Positions 8,664-16,888 of a stretch of DNA of 64,000 bases are shown here, one piece after another; position 1 is the first letter of the stretch, and every line of letters starts with the position of its first letter. The position numbers and the translations under genes are program-made. The notes under the pieces are model-generated. The model was given only the letters and a program-made list of their open reading frames with translations. It did not search any database and was not told the origin of the DNA. The stretch spans positions 930,001-994,000 of the forward strand of contig NZ_JYBP01000003.1 of NCBI RefSeq assembly GCF_000948285.1, read 5' to 3'. The stretch comes from Geobacillus kaustophilus (GTDB lineage Bacteria; Bacillota; Bacilli; Bacillales; Anoxybacillaceae).

Positions 8664-9784
8664 TTCGATACACTCTCCTTTCGCAACGTGACCCAATTGT
8701 CGCGGTGAATGACTTCCGGGCGATGCAGGTACGAATATTGCCGGGCTTCTTCGCTCGGCCGGCCTTTCACTTTCTCTAAATCGTCAGCGGCGTAATATAC
8801 TTGGCCGCGGCCGATCGTCATCCCTTTTTCATTGACGACGTCAACAACGTCCATGGCGTGAAAATTGCCGGAAACAGCCGTGACCCCAGCGGGAAGCAGG
8901 CTTTTCCCGCGCACAAGCAACGCTTCTTCGGCGCCGCTGTCGACCGTAATCGTGCCGGCGACAGGAGCGTGATAGGCGATCCATTGCTTGTGCATTTGCA
9001 TTTGTTTCGGAAACGGAGCGCCGATGTACGTGCCGTCGCCTTTTCCGGCTAAAATATCAGCCAGTTTTTCTTTGCCCCTCCCCGTGCCGATGAACACGCT
9101 GACGCCAAACGAGAGCGCTTTTCGGGCGGCTGACAGCTTTGACCGCATCCCGCCGGTGCCGACCGCCGAGCTGCTTCCGCCGGCCGCTTCAATCATCTCG
9201 TCTGTAATGTGCGGCAAAAAGGCGTATTTTTTCGCCTGCGGGTCCGTTTTCGGGTTGGCGTCATACAGCCCGTTAATGTCAGTGAGCAAAATAAGCGCAT
9301 CGGCGTGTAAAAAACCGGCCACGAGCGCCGAAAGCATATCATTGTCGCCGAATGTCAATTCCTCAATGGAAACGGAGTCGTTTTCGTTAATGATCGGCAC
9401 GGCACCGTTCTCCAGCAGCGTTGTGATCGTGGCGAACAAGTTGCGGAACCGTTCGCGGTTGTAAAAATCGCCGCGCGTCAACAACAGCTGGGCGGCCGTG
9501 AAGCCGAATTGGGCGAACGCCGAGCTGTACGCCTGCATGAGCAAGCTTTGCCCGACGGCGGCGGCCGCCTGTTTGCCGGCGATCGTCGTCGGCCGCGCCG
9601 GGTAGCCTAACGGTCCGAACCCGGCGGCGACAGCGCCGGACGTGATGAGAATGACGTCATGGCCGAGCTGTTTGAGATAAGCAATGGCTTCGACGTGATC
9701 AAACAGTTTGTCATGGCAAAGGCCGCCTTTCGGATCGGTGAGCGAGCTGCTGCCGATCTTGATCACCACGCGCTGCCGTTTCAT
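8660..9784 (-). CDS. proB: Glutamate 5-kinase
   Basis: First and feedback-regulated step of proline synthesis: ATP-dependent phosphorylation of glutamate. The 374-residue product has the amino-acid-kinase domain ([16 protein letters not shown] at the start, [17 protein letters not shown] near 55, [21 protein letters not shown] near 140, [12 protein letters not shown] near 165, [15 protein letters not shown] near 210) and a C-terminal PUA domain (from about 275, [18 protein letters not shown]). The start has AAAGGAGG 6 bases ahead. It overlaps proA by 4 bases. Expression is expected to rise when uncharged tRNA-Pro binds the upstream T-box. Confidence 0.95.
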   Translation of the reverse strand: MKRQRVVIKIGSSSLTDPKGGLCHDKLFDHVEAIAYLKQLGHDVILITSGAVAAGFGPLGYPARPTTIAGKQAAAAVGQSLLMQAYSSAFAQFGFTAAQLLLTRGDFYNRERFRNLFATITTLLENGAVPIINENDSVSIEELTFGDNDMLSALVAGFLHADALILLTDINGLYDANPKTDPQAKKYAFLPHITDEMIEAAGGSSSAVGTGGMRSKLSAARKALSFGVSVFIGTGRGKEKLADILAGKGDGTYIGAPFPKQMQMHKQWIAYHAPVAGTITVDSGAEEALLVRGKSLLPAGVTAVSGNFHAMDVVDVVNEKGMTIGRGQVYYAADDLEKVKGRPSEEARQYSYLHRPEVIHRDNWVTLRKESVSK

Positions 9785-9865
9785 CGCATTCCCTCCTTTG
9801 CGTGTCGGACTGCATGTATGGCTGAAAAGGCGGATCGCCTAGCCGCCTGTCGAAGCGGCCGGCCA

Positions 9866-10110
9866 ATAAAAAACGCTTTTCCTCCTTTTTGCAAAAGGAC
9901 GGAAAAGCGTTCCGCGGTACCACCTTTTTTGGCGCACAAAGCGCCCCCTCTAGCCTGTAACGCAGGCGTGCGGCTTATGTTTGCATAAGCGGCCGTCTAG
10001 GGCAGGTTCAACCGGCTTCCCGCGAGGAACCTTCCAGCCTGTGGGTTCCACTCTCTGGCGCGTTCCCTCGGTTTACTAGTCCCGTGCCGTTTTCGTGTTT
10101 CATTGTCAAG
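9866..10110 (-). promoter_or_regulatory. T-box leader of proBA with a proline (CCU) specifier
   Basis: On the minus strand the leader carries the T-box core GGTGGTACCGCGG (plus positions 9912-9924), which forms the antiterminator bulge that pairs with the acceptor end of uncharged tRNA. It is followed by the terminator: AACGCTTTTCC pairs with GGAAAAGCGTT and runs into T6 (plus 9868-9911). In Stem I, AGAGAG (GA-rich loop), GGAAGGTTCC and then GAACCTGCCC are seen. The CCT in GAA-CCT-G is in the usual specifier position, before a purine (plus 10004-10006), and decodes as proline. Known T-box biology and the gene order both support tRNA-Pro control of proline synthesis. Confidence 0.88.
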
Positions 10111-10140
10111 GACGCTGAAGTGATTCATAGTTTGTAAGAC

Positions 10141-10169
10141 ATTATGCCGCCAAATCCCTCCGTTGTCAA
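10141..10169 (-). promoter_or_regulatory. Sigma-A promoter of proBA
   Basis: Minus-strand TTGACA (plus 10164-10169), a 17-base spacer and CATAAT (plus 10141-10146). This is a near-consensus promoter placed about 30 bases ahead of the T-box leader. Confidence 0.75.
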
Positions 10170-10284
10170 GAGGAACAGGTGATGAGCTTTTTGCGATGTT
10201 GATTTTATGCGGCTTTTTCTCCCACTAAAAAAGCATGTTAATCCGTATAATCCTTAGTGTGACAAGGGATTGAAGGTTTGGGGT

Positions 10285-10310
10285 GAATGTTTGTGTCGAC
10301 ACAAACATTC
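10285..10310. repeat. 26-bp perfect palindrome, candidate operator
   Basis: GAATGTTTGTGTC is followed at once by its exact complement, centred on GTCGAC. It lies in the divergent proBA-ilvD spacer, 116 bases from the proBA -10 box and about 165 bases upstream of the ilvD -35 box. Flanking GGGGT and ACTCCCC extend the symmetry imperfectly. No T run follows, so a protein-binding site or cruciform is more likely than a terminator. No other feature is apparent in 10170-10448. Confidence 0.5.
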
Positions 10311-10448
10311 GCCGACTCCCCCTTGATTTTATCGGGTTTTACTGGGGTAAAAAGTTTTTTTCCTTCTCTCCCATCCCTTGTGTACCAACGATTTCACGTC
10401 ATCGAAAATAGCTCGTGATTTTGGCGAAGCCTTGGCGGGAGGGAAAAA

Positions 10449-10462
10449 TGAAATCGCTTTCA
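10449..10462. promoter_or_regulatory. CcpA-binding cre site upstream of ilvD
   Basis: TGAAATCGCTTTCA matches the degenerate cre consensus TGWAANCGNTNWCA at every position. Its centre lies about 55 bases before the predicted ilvD transcription start, just upstream of the -35 box. An upstream position fits activation, as known for the ilv-leu operon of Bacillus subtilis, better than roadblock repression. Confidence 0.6.
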
Positions 10463-10474
10463 GAATAAAGTTAA

Positions 10475-10504
10475 TTGTCACTTTATTAAAAAAAGTGGTA
10501 CAAT
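10475..10504 (+). promoter_or_regulatory. Predicted ilvD promoter
   Basis: TTGTCA, an 18-base spacer and TACAAT, ending 40 bases before the ilvD start codon. A short leader with no T-box or riboswitch follows. Confidence 0.6.
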
Positions 10505-10544
10505 ACTAGCAACCTATCAATCTGCTCGATGGAGGGACCAGAAC

Positions 10545-12224
10545 ATGAAAAAACGGCGCAGCGATATGATCAAAAAAGGATTTGACCGCGCCCCGCACCG
10601 GAGTTTGCTGCGGGCGGCCGGCGTGAAAGACGAGGATTTTGACAAACCGTTCATTGCGGTTGTCAATTCGTATATCGATATTATTCCGGGGCATGTCCAT
10701 TTGCAAGAGTTTGGGAGAATCGTCAAAGAAGCGATTCGCGAGGCAGGCGGCGTGCCGTTTGAAATGAACACGATCGGCGTTGATGACGGCATCGCGATGG
10801 GCCATATTGGGATGCGCTATTCGCTTCCGAGCCGGGAAATCATCGCCGATTCGATCGAAACGGTCATTTCTGCGCACTGGTTTGACGGCATGGTGTGTAT
10901 TCCAAACTGCGACAAAATTACGCCGGGGATGATGATGGCGGCGATGCGGCTCAACATCCCGACGATTTTCGTCAGCGGCGGCCCGATGAAAGCCGGGGTA
11001 ACGAAAGACGGGCGGAAAATTTCGCTTTCGTCCGTATTTGAAGGGGTTGGGGCATATTTAGGCGGAACGCTCGATGAAAAAGGGCTGGAAGAACTCGAAC
11101 GCTACGGCTGTCCGACGTGCGGATCGTGTTCGGGCATGTTTACCGCAAACTCCATGAACTGTCTGGCCGAAGCGCTCGGGCTGGCGCTGCCGGGCAACGG
11201 CACGATTTTGGCGGTCGACCCGGCGCGCAAAGAGCTTGTCCGCCAATCGGCGAAGCAGCTCATGTATTTGATCGAGCATGACATTAAACCGCGCGACATC
11301 GTCACGGAAAAAGCGATCGACAACGCGTTCGCACTCGATATGGCGCTCGGCGGCTCGACGAACACCGTGCTCCATACGCTCGCGATCGCCAACGAGGCCG
11401 GCATCGACTATTCGCTTGAGCGCATCAACGAAATCGCCTCGCGCGTGCCGCATTTGGCCAAGCTCGCGCCGGCGTCCGATGTGCATTTCATCGAAGACTT
11501 GCACGAAGCGGGCGGCGTTTCCGCGGTATTGAACGAGCTTTCGAAAAAAGAAGGCACTTTGCATCTTGACACGCTCACCGTCACCGGCAAAACGCTCGGC
11601 GAAAACATCGCCGGCTGTGAAGTGAAAAACTACGATGTCATCCGTCCGATCGACAACCCGTATTCGGAAACGGGGGGGCTCGCCATTTTGTTTGGCAACT
11701 TGGCGCCGGACGGCGCGGTCATCAAAACTGGGGCGGTGCAAGGCGGCATCACGCGCCACGAAGGGCCGGCGATCGTGTTCGATTCGCAGGAGGAGGCGCT
11801 TGAAGGCATCGCCAGCGGCAAAATCAAGCCGGGACACGTCGTCGTCATTCGCTACGAAGGGCCAAAAGGCGGCCCAGGCATGCCGGAAATGCTCGCGCCA
11901 ACGTCGCAAATCGTCGGCATGGGGCTCGGCGCCAAAGTGGCGCTCGTCACTGACGGCCGCTTCTCCGGCGCCTCGCGCGGCTTGTCCGTCGGCCACGTTT
12001 CTCCAGAAGCGGCGGAAGGCGGACCGATCGCGTTCATCCAAGACGGCGACATCATCGAGATCGACACGGTGAAACGGACGATCAACGTCAAGCTGTCCGA
12101 TGAGGAGCTCGAACGCCGGAAAACGAACTGGAAAGGCTTCGAGCCGAAAGTGAAAACCGGCTACCTCGCCCGCTACTCGAAGCACGTCACATCGGCGAGC
12201 ACCGGGGGGATTATGAAAATTTAA
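10545..12224 (+). CDS. ilvD: Dihydroxy-acid dehydratase
   Basis: Dehydrates 2,3-dihydroxy-isovalerate and its methylvalerate homologue to the 2-keto acids of valine, leucine and isoleucine synthesis. The protein has 559 residues, the normal length. Visible iron-sulfur and metal motifs: [11 protein letters not shown] with Cys122, [19 protein letters not shown] near 190, and [11 protein letters not shown] at 80. The C-terminal half has [19 protein letters not shown] and [11 protein letters not shown]. The segment [13 protein letters not shown] has no Cys, as in the E. coli-type enzymes that carry a labile 4Fe-4S cluster. It stands alone here, away from other ilv genes. GGAGGG precedes the start; a promoter and cre site lie just upstream. 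Confidence 0.95.
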   Translation: MKKRRSDMIKKGFDRAPHRSLLRAAGVKDEDFDKPFIAVVNSYIDIIPGHVHLQEFGRIVKEAIREAGGVPFEMNTIGVDDGIAMGHIGMRYSLPSREIIADSIETVISAHWFDGMVCIPNCDKITPGMMMAAMRLNIPTIFVSGGPMKAGVTKDGRKISLSSVFEGVGAYLGGTLDEKGLEELERYGCPTCGSCSGMFTANSMNCLAEALGLALPGNGTILAVDPARKELVRQSAKQLMYLIEHDIKPRDIVTEKAIDNAFALDMALGGSTNTVLHTLAIANEAGIDYSLERINEIASRVPHLAKLAPASDVHFIEDLHEAGGVSAVLNELSKKEGTLHLDTLTVTGKTLGENIAGCEVKNYDVIRPIDNPYSETGGLAILFGNLAPDGAVIKTGAVQGGITRHEGPAIVFDSQEEALEGIASGKIKPGHVVVIRYEGPKGGPGMPEMLAPTSQIVGMGLGAKVALVTDGRFSGASRGLSVGHVSPEAAEGGPIAFIQDGDIIEIDTVKRTINVKLSDEELERRKTNWKGFEPKVKTGYLARYSKHVTSASTGGIMKI

Positions 12225-12235
12225 CACCGTTCCGA

Positions 12236-12440
12236 AAGAAGCCCCCCGCTTCTAAACATAAAGGTGTGCCAGCACCAGTGAAAGCGGGAGATGAAGGGCG
12301 GCTGCCCATCGCCCATCGATCGCACGGTTAGAGCGGGAACGTTCGGAACGAAGGGAAGTATCAAGGGGTCGTGTGTCGCATCGTTTGGTGAACACGCACA
12401 AGCCGCTTGAAGCCCCCAGCTTCCCAGCAAAGCGCAGGGG
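12236..12440 (+). pseudogene. Possible decayed tail and right end of a TnpB (IS1341-type) element
   Basis: The 484-base ilvD-paaK spacer holds no convincing gene. One frame (from about 12268) reads APVKAGDEGRLPIAHRSHG then stops, which resembles the poorly conserved tails of some IS1341-type TnpB proteins. GAAGCCCCCCGCTTC-like and GAAGCCCCCAGCTTC blocks, and CCCGCTT paired with AAAGCGGG, resemble the hairpins at IS200/IS605 right ends. This rests on general resemblance only. Confidence 0.3.
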
Positions 12441-12455
12441 ACGGATAGTGCACAG

Positions 12456-12493
12456 AAAGGCGGAGCTGAATCGACGTCAGCTCCGCCTTTTTT
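12456..12493 (+). terminator. Intrinsic terminator in the ilvD-paaK spacer
   Basis: AAAGGCGGAGCTGA pairs with TCAGCTCCGCCTTT across a 7-base loop and runs into T6. It is the first strong terminator after ilvD and insulates the phenylacetate cluster. Confidence 0.8.
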
Positions 12494-12642
12494 CTATGAA
12501 CTTTTTAAAGGAGGAAAGCGTGTTTAGAAGGCAATCTAAACGATCTTCTCTCTTTCATGATGTTAATCGTGTGGCGCTCAAAAAAGTATTGACACTTTAA
12601 AATATTTAGCCTATTTTAAAATTAAATATAATAATTTTAATA

Positions 12643-12671
12643 TATAACGTTTATATAACGTTATATATTTT
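12643..12671. promoter_or_regulatory. Candidate phenylacetate-regulator operator, site 1 (paaK)
   Basis: Two AACGTT palindromes start 11 bases apart (12646 and 12657), preceded by TAT and followed by ATATATTTT. Site 2 before paaA (14082-14110) has the same two AACGTT blocks at the same spacing and the same right flank. AACG...CGTT is also the core of the TetR-type PaaR box described in Thermus. The PaaX encoded at 23079 is the local candidate binder, although its Gram-positive site is not something I can confirm. Confidence 0.6.
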
Positions 12672-12679
12672 ATAATATT

Positions 12680-12693
12680 TGAAAGCGCTTTAA
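12680..12693. promoter_or_regulatory. Candidate cre site before paaK
   Basis: TGAAAGCGCTTTAA fits the cre consensus except at the penultimate C. It lies between site 1 and the paaK ribosome site, a position suited to CcpA repression when better carbon sources are present. Confidence 0.45.
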
Positions 12694-12708
12694 GAGGGGG
12701 CGGGAACA

Positions 12709-14040
12709 ATGATTTTGCATGAAATGGAGACGGCCGCACGCAGCGAACTGGAGGCGCTCCAGCTCAAGCGGTTGCGGGCGACGGCGGAGCGTGTGTATAA
12801 GCGGGTGCCGTTTTACCGGCAGCGGTTTGATGAACGTGGAGTAAAGCCTGATGATATTCGCACGCTTGAGGATGTGCGCAAACTCCCGTTTACGACAAAA
12901 CGCGATTTGCGGGACCATTATCCGTTTGGGTTGTTGGCGGTCGATCTTTCCCAATGCGTCCGAGTGCACGCGTCAAGCGGCACGAGCGGCAAGCCGACGG
13001 TCGTCGCTTACACGAAGCGGGACATTGACCATTGGGCCGACATTGTGGCGCGAGCGATCGTCATCGCCGGCGGAAAGCCGGGGGATGTGATTCACAACGC
13101 TTATGGATACGGGCTGTTTACCGGCGGACTTGGGCTGCATTACGGCGGCGAGCGGCTTGGAGCGGTGACGGTGCCGGTATCCGGGGGCAACACCGACCGG
13201 CAAGTGATGATCATTGAAGATTTTCAGCCGACTGTCATTTGCGCCACGCCGTCCTATGCATTGAACATTGCCGAACGGATGAAAGAGCTGGGAAAAGATC
13301 CGCGGAAAACCTCGCTCAAATACGGCATCTTCGGGGCGGAACCGTGGTCCGAGGAAATGAGGCGCACGCTTGAAGAGACGTTTGATATGAAGGCATGTGA
13401 CATTTACGGACTAAGTGAAGTGATCGGCCCGGGGGTGGCGATGGAGTGCCATGAAGCGCAAAACGGCCTCCATATCGCCGAGGACCATTTCCTTGTTGAA
13501 GTGATCGACCCGAAAACGCTCGAGCCGGTGGCGGAAGGGGAGGAAGGAGAGCTTGTGTTTACGAGCTTGACGAAAGAAGCGTTCCCGGTCATCCGCTACC
13601 GGACAGGGGATATCGCTTCCGTGACGAGAGAGCGGTGTGCGTGCGGGCGGACGACGGCGCGCATGTCGCGGGTCAAGGGGCGGGTGGATGATATGATCGT
13701 CATCCGCGGCGTCAATGTGTTCCCGTCGGAAATTGAGCACCATCTGCTTCGCGTCTCAGAACTGGCTCCACACTATCAGCTGCACCGTCTCCGCCACGGA
13801 CATTTGGAAACGCTTGAGCTGCATGCGGAAGTGACCGATCGTTTTTACAGCGAGGTCGGCGGAGATTTGCAAAGCGAGCAGGCCGCTCTGCTTGCCCGGC
13901 GCATTCAGTCATTGTTGAAAACGCACTGTCTCATTTCGATTGACGTCCGTCTCCATTCGCCGAAAACGCTCCCGCGCTCGGAAGGAAAAGCGGTGCGCAT
14001 CGTCGATCGCCGCCATGTGGAAGCGCCCCAATCGATCTGA
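12709..14040 (+). CDS. paaK: Phenylacetate-CoA ligase (AMP-forming)
   Basis: Activates phenylacetate to phenylacetyl-CoA using ATP and CoA, the entry step of the pathway. The 443-residue protein shows the adenylate-forming P-loop HASSGTSGKPTVVAYTKRD near 85, GIFGAEPWSEEMR near 207, the aromatic/ATP-binding IYGLSEVIGPGVAMEC near 230, VIRYRTGDIASV near 295 and the C-terminal hinge with KGRVDDMIVIRGVNVFPS near 325. AGAGGGGG lies 8-10 bases before ATG 12709. It has its own putative operator and cre site and is separated from paaA by an 89-base regulatory gap, so it may be a separate transcript. Confidence 0.95.
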   Translation: MILHEMETAARSELEALQLKRLRATAERVYKRVPFYRQRFDERGVKPDDIRTLEDVRKLPFTTKRDLRDHYPFGLLAVDLSQCVRVHASSGTSGKPTVVAYTKRDIDHWADIVARAIVIAGGKPGDVIHNAYGYGLFTGGLGLHYGGERLGAVTVPVSGGNTDRQVMIIEDFQPTVICATPSYALNIAERMKELGKDPRKTSLKYGIFGAEPWSEEMRRTLEETFDMKACDIYGLSEVIGPGVAMECHEAQNGLHIAEDHFLVEVIDPKTLEPVAEGEEGELVFTSLTKEAFPVIRYRTGDIASVTRERCACGRTTARMSRVKGRVDDMIVIRGVNVFPSEIEHHLLRVSELAPHYQLHRLRHGHLETLELHAEVTDRFYSEVGGDLQSEQAALLARRIQSLLKTHCLISIDVRLHSPKTLPRSEGKAVRIVDRRHVEAPQSI

Positions 14041-14081
14041 ATGAAAGAAAAAAGATTGCAAATTATATGACATTAAAATAT

Positions 14082-14110
14082 AATAACGTTAAGAAAACGT
14101 TATATATTTT
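14082..14110. promoter_or_regulatory. Candidate phenylacetate-regulator operator, site 2 (paaA)
   Basis: AACGTT blocks at 14085 and 14096, 11 bases apart, followed by ATATATTTT exactly as at site 1. It ends about 20 bases before the paaA start and probably overlaps the paaA promoter or transcription start. Confidence 0.6.
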
Positions 14111-14129
14111 AATTGAGAGGTGAATGGGG

Positions 14130-15098
14130 ATGGCGGCTATGATGACGTTCACCCGCCTGTCGGATGAGGAGAAGTACGAACGGTTTATGCGACGCATCGA
14201 GGCGGGGGAAAAGATCGAAGCCGATGACTGGATGCCGGATGAGTATCGGATGACGCTCATCAAGCTCATTGCGATGCATGCGGTGAGTGAAATTATGGGA
14301 GCGCTTCCGGAAAAAGAATGGGTGCCGAAAGCGCCGTCGCTGCGCCGCAAACTCGGCATCATGGCGAAGGTGCAGGATGAGATGGGGCACGGCCAGCTGC
14401 TGCTTCGGGTGGCGGAAGACTTGATGGCTCCGCTTGGCAAAACGCGGGAAGAGATTATCGAAGATTTGTTGAACGAACGATTGAAGTTTCATAACGTGTT
14501 TCATATGCCAGCGCCGACATGGGCGGATGCGGGGTTGATCGGCTGGCTTGTCGACGGGGCGGCGATTATGACGCAGACAAACATGCTTGATGCCTCGTAC
14601 GGACCGTACGCGCGGGCGTTGAAACGCATTTGCGCCGAGGAAGTGTTTCACGCCCAGCACGGTGAGTCGATCATTTTGGCGCTCGCCGAGGGTACGAAGG
14701 AGCAAAAAGAGATGCTGCAAGAGGCGCTCAACCGTTGGTGGGAGGCGCTCCTCATGTTTTTCGGCCCGCCGACGGCCGACACGACGGGAACGTCAAAGCA
14801 AGACATCACCATCAAATACCGCATCCGCACGAAAACGAATGAACAGCTGCGCCAAGACTTCTTTACGAAATATGTGCCGCGCATTTGGGCGCTTGGGCTG
14901 AAGATTCCTGATGAGACAATGCATTTTGACAAAGAGAAGGGCCGATGGATTTACCGGCAGCCGGATTGGGAGCGGTTTAAAGAGATCATCCGCAACAAAG
15001 GGCCGAAGTCGCAAGAGCGGCTTGAGCTTCGGCGGACGGCGTATAAGCAGAACGCGTGGGTGCGGGAGGCGCTCAGCGCCGTACGGACGGCCGGATGA
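14130..15098 (+). CDS. paaA: 1,2-phenylacetyl-CoA epoxidase, catalytic subunit PaaA
   Basis: Catalytic di-iron subunit of the multicomponent epoxidase that turns phenylacetyl-CoA into the ring-1,2-epoxide. The 322-residue product contains the four-helix ferritin-like fold with carboxylate/His ligands in VQDEMGHGQLLLR (near 90) and CAEEVFHAQHGESI (near 170), plus the LDASYGPYARALKRI helix. ATG 14130 is preferred over 14124 because GAGAGGTG ends about 7 bases before it. It leads a tightly packed operon with paaB, paaC and paaD; a candidate operator lies immediately upstream. Family assignment is secure. Confidence 0.95.
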   Translation: MAAMMTFTRLSDEEKYERFMRRIEAGEKIEADDWMPDEYRMTLIKLIAMHAVSEIMGALPEKEWVPKAPSLRRKLGIMAKVQDEMGHGQLLLRVAEDLMAPLGKTREEIIEDLLNERLKFHNVFHMPAPTWADAGLIGWLVDGAAIMTQTNMLDASYGPYARALKRICAEEVFHAQHGESIILALAEGTKEQKEMLQEALNRWWEALLMFFGPPTADTTGTSKQDITIKYRIRTKTNEQLRQDFFTKYVPRIWALGLKIPDETMHFDKEKGRWIYRQPDWERFKEIIRNKGPKSQERLELRRTAYKQNAWVREALSAVRTAG

Positions 15099-15110
15099 GG
15101 AGGGATGGCC

Positions 15111-15464
15111 ATGGCGGGGAAAGAACAAGGATTTTATCAAGTGTTTGAAGTGTTCAGCCGCAAAGCGCCGGATGCGCCGATGCAGCATCAATTCAGTCTG
15201 CTTGCCCCCAATGAGGAGATCGCGCTCGTGATGGCGCAGGAAAACTTTATGCGCCGCGAGCCGGTCGCGGACCTTTGGGTCGTGAAGCGGGACTATATCC
15301 GGCGAATGAGTGAGGAGGAAAAAGCAACGCTCAAGCGGCTTGACAACAAAGATTACCGGTTGACGCGAGGATATGGGGATTTAAAGAAACGATGGCGCAA
15401 ATATGAGCAAAACGTGCTTGATGAGAAGGAAATTTTGTCATGGAAAGGCGAGATTCGGCGATGA
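15111..15464 (+). CDS. paaB: Phenylacetyl-CoA epoxidase subunit PaaB
   Basis: Small non-catalytic subunit that bridges PaaA-PaaC units in the epoxidase. The product of 117 residues shows the PaaB pattern FYQVFEVFSRKAPDAPMQHQ at the start, ALVMAQENFMRREPVADLWV in the middle and RLTRGYGDLKKRWRKYEQ near the end. ATG 15111 is chosen because GGAGGG ends 6 bases before it, whereas ATG 15105 abuts that site. It starts 12 bases after paaA and its stop overlaps the paaC start as ATGA. Confidence 0.93.
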   Translation: MAGKEQGFYQVFEVFSRKAPDAPMQHQFSLLAPNEEIALVMAQENFMRREPVADLWVVKRDYIRRMSEEEKATLKRLDNKDYRLTRGYGDLKKRWRKYEQNVLDEKEILSWKGEIRR

Positions 15465-16273
15465 GCGAAAAACCGATTCACTTCCATCCAGACGGTCAAG
15501 AGGCGCTTGTCGAGCTATTGTTTCAGCTCGCGGATGATGATTTTTTGCTTGCCTACCGCGGCTCGGAATGGCTTGGGTTGGCGCCGCATATCGAGGAGGA
15601 TATTGCGTTTTCTTCCATCAGCCAAGATACGATGGGGCATGCGGCCATGTATTATCAGCTGCTTGAAGATCTTGGCTGTGGATCAGCCGACGAATTAGCG
15701 CACGCCCGCCCGGCTCCGGCGCGGCGCAATGCGGTGTTGCTCGAACGCGTGAACGGCCCGGGCCATTATTTGCGCGAGCCCCGATATGATTGGGCGTTTA
15801 CTGTTGTTCGCCACTATTTTTATACGCAGGCGAAACGCGTCCGCCTCGAGTCGCTGACCAAAAGCAGCTATGCCCCGCTTGCCGAAGCGGCGGCGAAAAT
15901 TCAAGTGGAGCTGCATTACCACCTGCTTCATTGGCATACGTGGTTCGTCCAGCTGACGAACGCCCCTGGGGAAGCGCGGACGCGAATGACAAAAGCCATT
16001 CAGGACGTGGCTGCTGATTTTGCCGGCGTGTTGACGCTCGGGGCGAAAGGGGCGGACATGGTGCGGCATGGGCTGATTGATGACGAAAAGGTGCTGACGG
16101 AAAAAACGATCGCCGCGCTGGCGCCGGCGTTTGCCGAAGTGGGGCTTGAGTGGCCGATGCCGTTTGACATGAAGCATGGAAACGGCCGCAACGGCGAACA
16201 TACGCCCGATTTGGATGAGGCGCTCGCGACGTTGTCAGAAGTATACCGCGTCGTCCCGCATGCGGTATGGTAA
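15461..16273 (+). CDS. paaC: Phenylacetyl-CoA epoxidase structural subunit PaaC
   Basis: Structural ferritin-like partner of PaaA; it keeps the fold but not an active di-iron site. The 270-residue protein has DDDFLLAYRGSEWLGLAPHI near 27, the helix SSISQDTMGHAAMYYQLLED near 52, and YTQAKRVRLESL plus KIQVELHYHLLHWHTWFVQL near 140. The start at 15461 overlaps the paaB stop by 4 bases and has AAAGGCGAG upstream; the frame is open to 15440 without a better site. It is followed after 114 bases by paaD. Confidence 0.93.
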   Translation: MSEKPIHFHPDGQEALVELLFQLADDDFLLAYRGSEWLGLAPHIEEDIAFSSISQDTMGHAAMYYQLLEDLGCGSADELAHARPAPARRNAVLLERVNGPGHYLREPRYDWAFTVVRHYFYTQAKRVRLESLTKSSYAPLAEAAAKIQVELHYHLLHWHTWFVQLTNAPGEARTRMTKAIQDVAADFAGVLTLGAKGADMVRHGLIDDEKVLTEKTIAALAPAFAEVGLEWPMPFDMKHGNGRNGEHTPDLDEALATLSEVYRVVPHAVW

Positions 16274-16387
16274 TGTCCGCGCCGCCGTTCGCCAAAGGGC
16301 GGCGTTGGGCATGACGCCTTTTGGTGGCGGCGAAGTGCTTGTTCAAGGGGCAAAACGGCGGCGAGTTGGAAAATGTGAGGGAGAACC

Positions 16388-16864
16388 ATGACAAACGAAG
16401 ACGTTTGGAAAGCGTTAGAAACGGTGAAAGACCCGGAAATCCATTCGATTAGCATTGTCGATCTTGGAATGGTGGAGCAGGTGGACGTTCGGGACGACGC
16501 GGTCTCGGTCCGACTGCTGCCGACATTTCTCGGCTGCCCGGCGCTTGATATCATCCGCGCCCGAGTGGAGGAAGCGGTGAAGCAAGCAGGGGCCTCGGCG
16601 GTGGCGATTGAGTTTCTTCGCCATCCGCCGTGGACGTCCGATCGGATCAGCGAAGCCGGGCGGGAGCGGCTGAAGCAGTTTGGCATCGCTCCGCCGCCGC
16701 GGCAAATGCCGTCAGGGGCATGGCAAGTGGAATGCCCCTATTGCGGGGCGGAGCGGACCGTCATGGAAAACTTGTTTGGGCCGACTGCCTGCCGCAGCAT
16801 TTTCTACTGCAAACAATGCAAAAATCCGTTTGAGGCGATGAAGCCCGTATTGACTTCGGGATAA
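16388..16864 (+). CDS. paaD: Phenylacetate degradation protein PaaD
   Basis: MIP18/DUF59-family protein needed to mature the epoxidase, thought to help with iron-sulfur or metal assembly. The product has 158 residues: a DUF59 domain (ALETVKDPEIHSISIVDLGM at 9-28, LPTFLGCPALDIIRARVEEA near 53) and a C-terminal zinc ribbon with CPYCGAERTVMENLFGPTAC and CKQCK. GAGGGAGAACC precedes the start. The 114-base gap before it contains no visible gene. The paaA-B-C-D order matches known clusters, but no paaE reductase follows. Confidence 0.92.
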   Translation: MTNEDVWKALETVKDPEIHSISIVDLGMVEQVDVRDDAVSVRLLPTFLGCPALDIIRARVEEAVKQAGASAVAIEFLRHPPWTSDRISEAGRERLKQFGIAPPPRQMPSGAWQVECPYCGAERTVMENLFGPTACRSIFYCKQCKNPFEAMKPVLTSG

Positions 16865-16888
16865 GAAAAGGGAAAGGAGACGTTCGCG

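Noticed and set aside
11058-12227. 389-codon minus-strand frame opposite ilvD
   Set aside because: Shadow of the high-GC ilvD codons; no ribosome site and no recognisable domain.
12373-12600. 75-codon frame between ilvD and paaK
   Set aside because: It runs through the intrinsic terminator at 12456-12493 and has no ribosome site.
15798-16686. Long minus-strand frames opposite paaC and paaD
   Set aside because: Antisense shadows of well-supported genes with low-complexity Arg/Pro/Ser composition.
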